Positions 44,776 to 53,895 of a stretch of 64,000 bases of DNA are shown piece after piece. The position numbers were made by a program, and so were the translations under genes. The notes beneath the pieces are model-generated. The model was not told the origin of the DNA, did not search any database, and worked only from the letters and a program-made list of their open reading frames with translations. Position 1 is the stretch's first letter. Each line of letters opens with the position of its first letter. Origin of the DNA: Leptotrichia sp. oral taxon 498 (GTDB lineage: Bacteria; Fusobacteriota; Fusobacteriia; Fusobacteriales; Leptotrichiaceae); NCBI RefSeq assembly GCF_002240055.1, contig NZ_CP016753.1, positions 2,088,182-2,152,181 of the forward strand, in the 5' to 3' direction.

Positions 44776-45500
44776 ATGAAAAAGTTAAATATTTTAGGAA
44801 TGGCAACGCTGATTGCGGCAAATGCGACAAGTCAAGAATTAATAAAAACGAAGCCAAAGCTTGATAAAAAAGATGAAATGGCTTCTATTACAAAAAAGAA
44901 AATAAATCCTCAAAAAATACAAAAAAGACTGAAACTAAAAAAAATACAACTGAAAAGAATTCTTACAAAAAGAAAAAAGTAAGAGCAAAAAGAAAGAGAA
45001 AACATAGAACACGACAAGAAATTTTATCAGGGATTGATTTTATTGATGTTACACAATTTTTTCAAAATGATGAAGAAAATAAAAAATTTGAAAAAAGAGC
45101 AAAATCTAATAGAAAAGTCACAAGTTTACCAAAAGAAGATAGCCTTGCTTCAAATCCAGATTTAATTGCTATAGATAAAAATTTTAAAAATGAAAAAGTT
45201 AAAAATATGAGTGAAAACACAGATAAACAAGATAAATTACAGAAACAATTGGATAAAAAAATTTTAAAAGACAAATTAAAAGAAATGAAGAAGAAAAAAG
45301 CTGCGCTAAAAAGAAGAATAAAAATAATGGATAGGGATTTAAAAAAAGACAACACTTTTATCACAGAAGAAATTTATGTTCAAAATAAAAAGAATGAAAA
45401 TAAAAAAGTGGTATCTGTAAAAACTGAAAAAAATTCTCAAAATGATGAAAAAAATTTGGATGCTGATACATTAAATATAATTAATTTTTCTAGTAATTAA
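44776..45500 (+). CDS. Exported Lys-rich protein needing a -1 frameshift
   Basis: One frame (44776-44982) opens with a short signal-like peptide (MKKLNILGMATLIAANATSQ) and then ends in a Lys-rich tail; the adjoining -1 frame is open from the 44880s through 45500 and carries 200 residues including DFIDVTQFFQNDEENKKF and DTLNIINFSSN. Joining them at the heptamer A AAA AAG (44892-44898) gives 241 residues. The only in-frame start with a signal peptide is in the first frame, while the second frame has no good start of its own near its beginning (its first ATG, at 45207, is late and lacks a ribosome-binding site). It may be a programmed frameshift or a disabled gene. The next gene encodes a small lipoprotein 35 bp on. 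Confidence 0.55.
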
Positions 45501-45535
45501 TTTCAATAAAAAAAATTAACAGGAGATGAAACGAT

Positions 45536-45724
45536 ATGACAAAAAAATTAATTTTTTTATTTTTAACAACTATGGCAGTAGTAATTGGCTGCTCTACATA
45601 TTCAAGAAGATACAAAAATATGGATGAACACAAATACAGATGCAGAAATGGATATTGCAATAATTACAATGACCGTTATGATGAGATGCCTTGTGGACAT
45701 CATATGAGAAACCAAAGAAATTAA
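45536..45724 (+). CDS. Small lipoprotein, 62 residues
   Basis: The protein has a clear lipoprotein signal peptide (KKLIFLFLTTMAVVIGC, Cys at about residue 19). The mature part is only 43 residues, rich in Tyr, Arg, Asn and His, with three further cysteines (CRNGYC; MPCGHH). CxxxxC plus Cys-His could bind metal or form disulphides. I know no family name. ACAGGAGATG precedes the ATG and a strong terminator follows, so it is a real gene that closes the plus-strand unit begun at 44776. Confidence 0.8.
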   Translation: MTKKLIFLFLTTMAVVIGCSTYSRRYKNMDEHKYRCRNGYCNNYNDRYDEMPCGHHMRNQRN

Positions 45725-45732
45725 CATAATTT

Positions 45733-45770
45733 AAGGAGCTATTTCAATTTTTTTGAAATAACTCCTTTTT
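45733..45770 (+). terminator. Intrinsic terminator of the small lipoprotein unit
   Basis: Arms AAGGAG-x-TATTTCA and TGAAATA-x-CTCCTT pair over 13 bp with one mismatch, followed by a T run. The rest of the gap to 45948 holds nothing that I recognise. Confidence 0.9.
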
Positions 45771-45948
45771 AGTTTAATTATTTATTTATTTATTTGAGAA
45801 TATAAACTTTTTACGTAAATAAACTAGAGAATGCTTATATTACTAGATTTGTATATACATTTACACAAAATTATAGACACTCTCACTCTCGTTTATTTTT
45901 ATTTAATTTTCTATAAATTTAATTTTTTATAAAATAAATAAAAACTTT

Positions 45949-46971
45949 TTAAATAAACATTTCAACAAACGACTTCAATATCAAATATCCAATTTTTGCG
46001 AATAATCCATTAAAAATTCCTTTTATAGTTAAATAGATAAAAGAAAAAATTATTAAAGTTACAAAACTTGTTGCATACATCAGACGAATATTTCTTTTTA
46101 TATCTTCTGCTCTAAATTCCTTTAACTTTTTTCCAATAGTCGGCTTTTGCACAACTTTTCCAAAATATGAAGCCACACCCCCAAATTGAACGCCTAATGC
46201 TCCAGCAACAGCACTTTCAGAATGAGCAGAATTTGGACTGGCGTGTTTTTTCCTGTCCCTTTTAAAAGTATTCCACGCTCTTCTATAGTTATATCTCAGG
46301 AAAAAACTTGCGATAGTTATACAAACTCCGCTAATTCTTGCTGGAATAAAATTTGCAAAATCATCAAGAATAGCAGCAAATTTTCCAAAATATTCGTACT
46401 TTTTATTTTTATAGCCAATCATCGAATCCAGCGTATTAACTGCCTTATAGCTCATTGCAAGTGGCAGCCCTCCCAAAAACATAAAAAACATGGGAGCAAT
46501 TATTCCATCTGTCATATTTTCCGAGATAGTTTCCATTGTACTTCTAATTACCGTAATTTTATCCATATTTTGAGTATCTCTTGAAACAAAATTTGATAGC
46601 TCTTTTTTTGCCTTTTCCAAATTTCCCAGCTTCAAAATTTTATAAATTTTTTTTCCGCAATTTCCCAAAGACTTTACTGAAAAAACTGTATACATCAAAT
46701 AAATTTCAATTATTGTAAAAATCGTCTTATAATTTTTAGAAAGTAAAGAAATAACAAACATTGCAAAAAATGTGCTAATTACGACAATTATACTCAGAAT
46801 CGCTCCAAAAAGCATCGCACGATCTCTATTATTTTTCACCAATTTATAAAATTTATTTTCCAAAAAAGTTATTAGTTTTCCAATTATTTGCACAGGATGT
46901 AAAATGTTTTTTGGATCACCAAAAATTAAATCCAAAATAAATGCAATTAAAATTTTAATTACTAAATTCAT
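45949..46971 (-). CDS. cbiB: Adenosylcobinamide-phosphate synthase CbiB
   Basis: CbiB (CobD in aerobes) attaches aminopropanol to adenosylcobyric acid in cobalamin synthesis. The 340-residue inner-membrane protein starts with the family signature LDLIFGDPKNILHPVQIIGKLI near 14-35, and has FVSRDTQNMD near 130, ETISENMTDGIIAPMFF near 150, and SPNSAHSESAVAGALGVQFGG near 245-265. Five or more hydrophobic segments are present. No other cobalamin gene lies in the window and no B12 riboswitch is visible upstream (46972-47164), so either the pathway is split or this is a salvage remnant. Confidence 0.93.
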   Translation of the reverse strand: MNLVIKILIAFILDLIFGDPKNILHPVQIIGKLITFLENKFYKLVKNNRDRAMLFGAILSIIVVISTFFAMFVISLLSKNYKTIFTIIEIYLMYTVFSVKSLGNCGKKIYKILKLGNLEKAKKELSNFVSRDTQNMDKITVIRSTMETISENMTDGIIAPMFFMFLGGLPLAMSYKAVNTLDSMIGYKNKKYEYFGKFAAILDDFANFIPARISGVCITIASFFLRYNYRRAWNTFKRDRKKHASPNSAHSESAVAGALGVQFGGVASYFGKVVQKPTIGKKLKEFRAEDIKRNIRLMYATSFVTLIIFSFIYLTIKGIFNGLFAKIGYLILKSFVEMFI

Positions 46972-47061
46972 TTTATTTATCTCCTTTCATCTTTTAATTT
47001 ATTATTTTACTTCATTTTTCAATATTTTAACACATTTAAAAATTTTTAGCAAAATTTAAAA

Positions 47062-47107
47062 TAAATAAAAATAACTCTCATAAATTTTTCAATTTACAAG
47101 AGTTATT
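47062..47107 (-). terminator. Intrinsic terminator of the autotransporter gene
   Basis: On the minus strand AATAACTCT pairs with AGAGTTATT, and an inner TGTAAATT/AATTTATG helix continues it to 17 pairs, followed by TTTATT. It lies about 60 bp after the autotransporter stop codon. Confidence 0.85.
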
Positions 47108-47164
47108 CTTTGTTTTATATTATGACAAATAATTTAAACCATTTTTATCAAATAGAAGTCTTAA

Positions 47165-50100
47165 CTAGTAAATCACTCTAAACCCTATTCCACCTCTTAC
47201 ATTGTTTCCTTTAGTGTCATATCCCGCATTTACTGTCACTCCAAATCTTGTATTGTCAACTCCTATGTTTAAATCAAATTTACCATTTCCATGTCTATCT
47301 TCTTTTTCGGAAGTCAAGTTATACCAATCAGCTGTTGTATATCTCACTCTCGCTTTGTTATTCACGTCTTCAACTTTTCCTAATTCATTTTCATACGCTG
47401 CCGAAAGTCCTACTGTTAAGTTTGTTTTTAGTGCCATTGGCTGGATATACTTAAATTCCATTCCCACTTCAGGTTTTATTGAAAAATAGTCATTTCCATC
47501 AACTTCCAATCTCATTTGACCCTCTTTTTCTTTTATGTTGCTAAATCTTCCATATTCCATCTTTAACGCTCCATATGGTCGCAAATGAGCTCTTTCTGTC
47601 AATCTTATATCGTATCCCAATTCATTTTTTAGCGCTGCTCCGTATGTATAATAATTTGATTTAGCTTCAAATGTGTCGTCAACTATCCAGAATTTACGCT
47701 TCATTTCGTTTATTCCTGTAAACACATCCCCTGAAACTGTCCACTGCAATGAGCCGTTGTGATCTTTTGCTGGTGACATTGTCTTAAAGATTCCTGCTTT
47801 TAACATAGTTTGCTGTTCAGTTGATTTTGACAAATCTTTAAATTTAAAGTGATTCGTTACCGCTCCTGCATACCATCCGCTGCTATGTCCAAGTCTTACA
47901 TCTTCATTTTCATGAACATAAGCTACACCAAATGCGTTACTGTTGTAATCATAAATTCCTGATGTATTGGTATTGTATTCATTTCTTGAGCTGAATGCTT
48001 TCATCTTATTATTTTTCTTAGTTGGATTTCTCCATTCGTCATTCAAATAACTAATTTCTTTATCCAAAATATTTCCTGTCTCATTTATTCTGTGCTGAAC
48101 ATTTGCATATTGATGTCCTTTCATTTCATCAACTGCTTGAGCTAATAATTTTGTTTCACCTTTTCCTATGTCATTAAGTTTATTGTATAGTATTTTTTCT
48201 CTTGTATTAACGCCTTCTACACCATATCTCTGTTCAAGCCCATCAAGGAAATTGTAAGTATCTTCATCAGCAGCAAAAACTGTGTACGGTATTTTTACCA
48301 TATATACATTTCCTAAAAGACCAGTTGCAGTTGTAAACCATGTTAAACTTGTTCCATTTAACTTAAATGTTATTTCAGGACCTCCTGCCAAATTTGAAAG
48401 TTCTTGTATTGCATCAGTATATGGTTGTAATATATTTCCTGTAACTTCTATATACTTACTTCCTGTGTATCTTGCAGCTTCTGTTCCAAATAATAAATTC
48501 ACTGTTCCTAATCCTGCTAAATACTGCAAACCTTTAATAGGTTTTGTATAATTTACTCCAGACGTATCGACATACAACGAAATTTCTCCAGAATTTGCAC
48601 CTGAATTAGAAGGTATGCTTCCAAGTCCAGTTGTTGTCAAATCAACTATAGATGTTGTTCCCATAGGATTTGTTACTAATGCAGCTGTTGGCGTAGGAGT
48701 CAAAGCATTTGTTGTTACTGTATCTGGTATCAATATCTTTCCATCTGATAATCTTATTATTGTTGCTTTTGTTGCCCCAGCTGGCGCCAATATTTTTATA
48801 CCCGATGTAGTTTTTGTAGTTGGAAGACTTGCTTTTCCTGAAGCTCCACTTCCACCATTTGTCAATGTTTCACTACCAGTTTGAGATGATCCTGTTCTTG
48901 GATTTGTACCACTTTGATCTCTTTGATACAATCCTCCTGTCCCTAAATATCCTACTTGATTTCCTGAACCGTCAATTATTATTTGACCGTAGTTCTTAAT
49001 TATTCCACCTTTTTGAACTGCAAATCCCATTATTCCTGTACCGCCACTTGCTGTAATTGTTCCCCAGTTTTCTCCAACGGCGTTATTATCAATGTACATT
49101 CCAATTGCACGGTCTCCCGTAAGATTTATTGTACCATAATTTATAGCTTTTGAATTAGAACCACTCGCGAACATTCCAATTCCATCTTCTCCAACTACAT
49201 TTATAGTACCACTATTTATGATAGTTCCATTTGCTGTTGCCATTCCCATTCCATATTCAGCAGGTGTTGATTCTAAATTACTACCACCTATTGTAATTGC
49301 GGCTCCATTATGATTTTCTGCTATTCCACCATTTAACAAATATATTCCTACATTTCCGGTTCCAGTTCCGAAATTGATGTTACCATAGTTATCTATCGTT
49401 CCTGGAGAATATATTCCATATGTGTTATTTCCTGTTGAAGCAATTGGAGCGTAATTCGTCACATGTGCTAAATTATTATTTGTATAGATAAATTTCGCAC
49501 CTTTTCCCATTGAAACACTTGGCGAAACTGTTGCACTTCCCACATTTATGTTTGTTGGTGCTGTGGACAAATCAACTACTCCAAATGACGTATCTCCTAA
49601 ATCCATATCAGAATCAATCTGCATTGTACGAGAAGTTGCACCATCTGTAAATACTCCTACTGCTTCTCCTGTACCAACAGTAATTTTTGAACCTCCAGCT
49701 AAGTTTAAGTTTCCTTCTTTAGAATAAATTCCTACTCCTGCATTTCCAACTTTAATTTGCCCAGTAGGCCCCATATTCACTGCATAACCATAAACTCCAA
49801 GACTGTCATTGTTTCCTGTTATATGACCGTCATTTGTAATTACTGTCGTGTTTGAATCCGTATACATACCAACATTTTGAGTGTTCGATGTCATATTTAT
49901 GTTACCAGTTGTAGTATTTTTCATTGTTGAATTTGCTCCTGCAAACATTCCTACGACACCATTTCCACTCAGATTAATATCTCCAGCATTTTCAATCCCA
50001 ACTCTTTCATTTCCGTAAATTCCAACTGCTTTGTCTCCAGAAAGGTTTAATTTTCCTCCATTTGCATTTGTGGCAGTCGCTGTTAAAGATGTTCCTGCAC

Positions 50101-53100
50101 CATTATTGTCGCTTACATAAAGTCCAAAAGTTGAAGCGCCATCTAAAGTTATATTTCCTTTGTTCATAATATGAGCTACCCCTTGATTTGTTGCTCCTGC
50201 ACCAAATTCTGCGCCAACAGGAACCCCATTATCTTCTCTATATGCAAGTCCCAAAATTCCGATAGATTTATTTCCACTGACATTTATATCTCCTGAGCTT
50301 TCCACTTCAGAACCATTTACTGCATAAATTCCAACAGCGCTGTCATTTGCTGCATTTAAACCTGATTTTTCTACATTTATTATTGAACCTGCTGCTGTTG
50401 TTATTTTTCCATAGTTTGTATAAAGTCCTATTGCTCCATTTCCATCATCTGTTCTATCTGCTGACACAACAGATCCTGAAGCTAAATTAATTTGAGTTTC
50501 AGTATTTGATTTAGCCAAACTGCTTGAGCTCATATCAAGTCCAACTACTGACGTTGTTCCTATTTTTGTTAAATCTGCAGTATTTAAGTGTGATGTCACT
50601 TTTTTACCTGCCTGAACATTTAAAATTCCTCTTTGAACTAATAAATTTTCAACAAATGTGACAGCATCTTTATCCGCACCTGTTATTGCTAATGTCTTAT
50701 CTAAATCCTTATCAATCTCATAGGTATTCAATCCATCAATTGAAGCTAACTTATATTTAGAATAAGTAATTCCAAATGGATCTGTATTATTTATTATTAT
50801 TCCGCCTACAAGTGTTGATAAATTTGTATCTAAACCGTTTAAATTAAGAGGTCCTGTTACATTTGTCAAGTTCATTACTGTAACGTCATCTGAAAATACA
50901 TCTACCTTTGTTCCTGTTGTTGTAATAGAACCTGGTATACTCATATCTTTTTGAAATCCTACTGCCTTTCCTCTTAACGTCAATGTTGCATTTGTTAAAT
51001 CAACTTTTCCTGAATTTGTATTGTATATTGCATAACCATCTCCATCATAATCAATTTTTGAATTTGTTAAATCCAAATTAGAACCATCAGAAACTACACC
51101 AGAAGCTCCTTTTTTTATTGTCAAATTTGCATCATGCAAAGTAACATTAGCTCCGCCTCTTGCATAAATTGCTACACCTTTTGAAACACCTGCAGGAATA
51201 GCTGAATCATCTATACTTATTGTTACATTATTTCCTACTGATGTTATTGTACCTTTATCACTGAATATTCCTGTGGAACCATCTTTTAAATTCATTGTAA
51301 CTGTTCCATCGAGTTTTAAAGTTCCACTATTATAAATACCTGTATCTCCACTTCCAGTTACACTAGTTGTACTACCTGCTTTTACATGAAATAACCCTTT
51401 ATTATATATAGCTGAAGCATTATTTCCTGTATAAGTTATCGTTCCAGAACTTTCACCTGAATTTCCATTATCAACAGCCATAGCTATGCTTTTATTTCCA
51501 CCTATAACTAAAGTTCCATCATTTATAATAGTAGCTCCTGTTGTTCCTGCTCCAAAACTACCAGCTGTCATTCCATAAAATTCATCAGAAGAAGTAGATG
51601 TTACTGTTCTTCCGCTTCCTAATCTGACTGTCCCTGTTTTACCAGCTTGTAATAAAGTATTTTGAATACCTATCTTACCTACTGTTATATCCTGATCCAA
51701 TTTTATTTCTTCTTTATCACTTCTTATTAGTGCGCTTTCTTTCGCATCGCCAAGAAAAGATATGCTATTCATTTTCGTATTGTCTAAAACCATCGCATTT
51801 GGATTTGCGTAACTTCCTTGTGAATTTCTAAAAAAACCAACATTTCCTGTTCCACCAACTTCTATGTTTAATCCTGTTACTTTAGATAAAGGATCTCCTG
51901 TCGATGTTCCCTGTGCAACTGAAACTCCAATATTGTTTGTACCTTTTACTGTGATTTTTTTGCCTGCTCCACCAGTTATATCTGTTAAATTATAATAATT
52001 GGGATTACTATAAGATTTCATTCTAAATCCATAATTATTTTTTCCATTTACTTCTATATTTCCTAAAGTTAATTTTGTATTTGGAGCAGCTCCATCGTAA
52101 TAACCATAATCTATACCAATACTTCTTTGAGAATTAATTATTATTTTCCCATCATTTACTGTTTGAGGTTGTTTAATAAACCCGCTTGTTGTTTCCTGTC
52201 CACTACTATATTCTGTATCAATTTGTATTCCTATTAAATTATTTCCATCTGCTAATGTTATATTACCACTATTTTTTAATATTGAAGTTGCATTAGCTGT
52301 TCCAGATCTATAATATGTTAAAAGTTGATGTTCAAATCCCATTAATACACCTGTACTCGTGGAACTTGTAGTACCATGCAATGTTAAATTACCAGCAAGT
52401 TCATAAGTTTTGTCAGTATCTGTAGCTCCTTTATTACCTATATCATACGGATTTAAACTAACAAAATACATAGAGCCTGAATTTGCATCATTTCTTGTTA
52501 AATCATAATCTCCTTTTATCATAACAGAATGATTAGCAGCATCACTTATAAAGAAAACCGGTCCACTAGTTGCAGTTCCTGGATTTAATGTTGTAGCTCC
52601 TGTATATGATGGAACAGCTGTTGTAACATTAATTTTTCCACCTGTCATACTTCTCCCAGCAGCTCCCATTGAAATAGTTACTGGTGCTGTCGTATCATAA
52701 GTATCAAAATTTTCAAGAGATAGTGTAGTTTGACCTAAAATTGGACCATCCCCTTGTCCAAACCCTGTTCCATTAAACGTCAAATCAGGTGGATCAAGTA
52801 CAGTTATCTTAGGATCGTCTGGTATTTTAGGTAAATTTGGTGTCGGTATTGTTCTAGGTTTAAACGGCGGCAACCCACCACTCGGTTTTTCAATCGAAAT
52901 AACAGGTGGTTTTTTATTTACCGACAACGTTCTAAGTGAAGCGCTTAAAAATGTTGAAACTTCGTGTTCCCTGTCCGCTTCATCTAGTTTTAATCTTGTG
53001 TTTCCTGAAGTATATTGATCTTCTTTTGCATTTCTGTCATATTCATATCTGCTCAAAGATTTGTTTCTCACATATTTTCCTTCATCTTTTTTATCATTTC

Positions 53101-53476
53101 GACCTTTATAGGCTGTGTGCCAATCGTTGTAAAACTCATTTGCTCCAAACTGCCAACTTCCCCAATTTGATTTTACCACATGGTCTCCTTGTTCCATCAA
53201 CTGAATAAGTTCTAAGTTTGTATTTCTTAAAAGTTTATTATTTTCCTGCCTTGCTCGCTTAAAATCTTTTTTCAGTTGCAGAACTGATGTATTTATTGCT
53301 TTTGTCTGCGCTTCAATTTCATTTTCAGCTGAATAAAGATTAAATGAAATTCCGGCAATTCCGATTAATCCAGTAAGTAAAAATACAATAAGTGCCGAAT
53401 CTGTGTATTTAAAATCCTTTACTCTTTTTGCAAAGGACTTTAAGTTCTTTTTCAAAATTTGCAAATTATTTGTCAT
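47165..53476 (-). CDS. Giant type V autotransporter adhesin
   Basis: The 2,103-residue protein is a classical autotransporter. Residues about 29-49 form a hydrophobic N-terminal anchor or signal (ALIVFLLTGLIGIAGISFNLYSA), followed by a charged coiled coil (50-130), a Pro-rich stretch (KPSGGLPPFKPRTIPTPNLP and on, about 195-235), a long Gly/Asn/Thr-rich passenger to about 1780 that repeats short strands of the type GDINLSGNGVVGMFAGANS (beta-helix), and a C-terminal beta-barrel (from about 1815 to GGIGFRVIY). Such adhesins bind host or co-aggregating bacteria. The N-terminal anchor region is typical of Leptotrichia relatives. It has its own promoter and a leader hairpin. Confidence 0.92.
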   Translation of the reverse strand: MTNNLQILKKNLKSFAKRVKDFKYTDSALIVFLLTGLIGIAGISFNLYSAENEIEAQTKAINTSVLQLKKDFKRARQENNKLLRNTNLELIQLMEQGDHVVKSNWGSWQFGANEFYNDWHTAYKGRNDKKDEGKYVRNKSLSRYEYDRNAKEDQYTSGNTRLKLDEADREHEVSTFLSASLRTLSVNKKPPVISIEKPSGGLPPFKPRTIPTPNLPKIPDDPKITVLDPPDLTFNGTGFGQGDGPILGQTTLSLENFDTYDTTAPVTISMGAAGRSMTGGKINVTTAVPSYTGATTLNPGTATSGPVFFISDAANHSVMIKGDYDLTRNDANSGSMYFVSLNPYDIGNKGATDTDKTYELAGNLTLHGTTSSTSTGVLMGFEHQLLTYYRSGTANATSILKNSGNITLADGNNLIGIQIDTEYSSGQETTSGFIKQPQTVNDGKIIINSQRSIGIDYGYYDGAAPNTKLTLGNIEVNGKNNYGFRMKSYSNPNYYNLTDITGGAGKKITVKGTNNIGVSVAQGTSTGDPLSKVTGLNIEVGGTGNVGFFRNSQGSYANPNAMVLDNTKMNSISFLGDAKESALIRSDKEEIKLDQDITVGKIGIQNTLLQAGKTGTVRLGSGRTVTSTSSDEFYGMTAGSFGAGTTGATIINDGTLVIGGNKSIAMAVDNGNSGESSGTITYTGNNASAIYNKGLFHVKAGSTTSVTGSGDTGIYNSGTLKLDGTVTMNLKDGSTGIFSDKGTITSVGNNVTISIDDSAIPAGVSKGVAIYARGGANVTLHDANLTIKKGASGVVSDGSNLDLTNSKIDYDGDGYAIYNTNSGKVDLTNATLTLRGKAVGFQKDMSIPGSITTTGTKVDVFSDDVTVMNLTNVTGPLNLNGLDTNLSTLVGGIIINNTDPFGITYSKYKLASIDGLNTYEIDKDLDKTLAITGADKDAVTFVENLLVQRGILNVQAGKKVTSHLNTADLTKIGTTSVVGLDMSSSSLAKSNTETQINLASGSVVSADRTDDGNGAIGLYTNYGKITTAAGSIINVEKSGLNAANDSAVGIYAVNGSEVESSGDINVSGNKSIGILGLAYREDNGVPVGAEFGAGATNQGVAHIMNKGNITLDGASTFGLYVSDNNGAGTSLTATATNANGGKLNLSGDKAVGIYGNERVGIENAGDINLSGNGVVGMFAGANSTMKNTTTGNINMTSNTQNVGMYTDSNTTVITNDGHITGNNDSLGVYGYAVNMGPTGQIKVGNAGVGIYSKEGNLNLAGGSKITVGTGEAVGVFTDGATSRTMQIDSDMDLGDTSFGVVDLSTAPTNINVGSATVSPSVSMGKGAKFIYTNNNLAHVTNYAPIASTGNNTYGIYSPGTIDNYGNINFGTGTGNVGIYLLNGGIAENHNGAAITIGGSNLESTPAEYGMGMATANGTIINSGTINVVGEDGIGMFASGSNSKAINYGTINLTGDRAIGMYIDNNAVGENWGTITASGGTGIMGFAVQKGGIIKNYGQIIIDGSGNQVGYLGTGGLYQRDQSGTNPRTGSSQTGSETLTNGGSGASGKASLPTTKTTSGIKILAPAGATKATIIRLSDGKILIPDTVTTNALTPTPTAALVTNPMGTTSIVDLTTTGLGSIPSNSGANSGEISLYVDTSGVNYTKPIKGLQYLAGLGTVNLLFGTEAARYTGSKYIEVTGNILQPYTDAIQELSNLAGGPEITFKLNGTSLTWFTTATGLLGNVYMVKIPYTVFAADEDTYNFLDGLEQRYGVEGVNTREKILYNKLNDIGKGETKLLAQAVDEMKGHQYANVQHRINETGNILDKEISYLNDEWRNPTKKNNKMKAFSSRNEYNTNTSGIYDYNSNAFGVAYVHENEDVRLGHSSGWYAGAVTNHFKFKDLSKSTEQQTMLKAGIFKTMSPAKDHNGSLQWTVSGDVFTGINEMKRKFWIVDDTFEAKSNYYTYGAALKNELGYDIRLTERAHLRPYGALKMEYGRFSNIKEKEGQMRLEVDGNDYFSIKPEVGMEFKYIQPMALKTNLTVGLSAAYENELGKVEDVNNKARVRYTTADWYNLTSEKEDRHGNGKFDLNIGVDNTRFGVTVNAGYDTKGNNVRGGIGFRVIY

Positions 53477-53520
53477 GATTTTTACCTCTCATTCTTTTTT
53501 TCTTAAAAATAAAAAAATCC

Positions 53521-53551
53521 AAAAAAACTATCTAAAAAACTAGAATAGTTT
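53521..53551 (-). promoter_or_regulatory. Terminator-like hairpin in the autotransporter leader
   Basis: On the minus strand AAACTAT-T-CTA pairs with TAG-ATAGTTT (10 pairs, one bulge), followed directly by seven T residues. It lies between the promoter (53610-53638) and the ATG (53476). No minus-strand gene precedes it, so it cannot be the end of an upstream gene; attenuation is likely. A second AAAAACTAT copy about 30 nt upstream (in transcript order) could pair with the same ATAGTTTTT. Confidence 0.6.
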
Positions 53552-53609
53552 TAAATGAGTGAGTGGTTAATAGTTTTTTCAGTTTTTTCTAATTTAACTT
53601 CGCATTATT

Positions 53610-53638
53610 GTTATACCCCCTTTCCTCATAAAAATCAA
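53610..53638 (-). promoter_or_regulatory. Promoter of the autotransporter gene
   Basis: On the minus strand, TTGATT (53633-53638) and TATAAC (53610-53615) are 17 bp apart. It drives a leader of about 130 nt. The 53477-53895 gap therefore holds this leader, two divergent promoters and the CIRCE operator. Confidence 0.7.
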
Positions 53639-53792
53639 ATTTTTTTTGAAATTTTTTTAAAATTTAAAAATTCATTCATTTATTTTTTAAATAAAAAAAT
53701 AATTTAAAATCCAGTATTTATAAAGATAAAATGGAAAAAATTTTAATTGAAAAATTTATTAAAATAAATTGAAAATTTTTTTAATTTTAGTG

Positions 53793-53821
53793 TTGACAAA
53801 ATAAAAAATTTGTGGTATAGT
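53793..53821 (+). promoter_or_regulatory. Sigma-70-type promoter of clpB
   Basis: TTGACA (53793-53798) and TATAGT (53816-53821) are 17 bp apart, with TG one base before the -10. The CIRCE element begins 8 bp downstream, over the transcription start. Confidence 0.9.
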
Positions 53822-53828
53822 ATATTTG

Positions 53829-53855
53829 TTAGCAACCTAAGTTAAAGAGTGCTAA
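53829..53855. promoter_or_regulatory. CIRCE operator (HrcA site)
   Basis: TTAGCAACC-N9-GAGTGCTAA. The right arm is a perfect match to the CIRCE consensus; the left has two changes (consensus TTAGCACTC). HrcA represses heat-shock genes through this element. Position over the +1 of clpB fits repression. Confidence 0.88.
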
Positions 53856-53895
53856 CAAAGAGTAAGATAAATTTGTTGATAAAAAGGTGATAGAT

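Noticed and set aside
44917..44923. A second AAAAAAG run after the proposed slippery site
   Set aside because: It is already in the -1 frame register, so slipping there would leave the long open frame; the heptamer at 44892-44898 is the one in correct phase.
46972..47164. Possible cobalamin riboswitch upstream of cbiB
   Set aside because: The stretch is A/T-rich with only the autotransporter terminator; no B12-box-like conserved block is seen.
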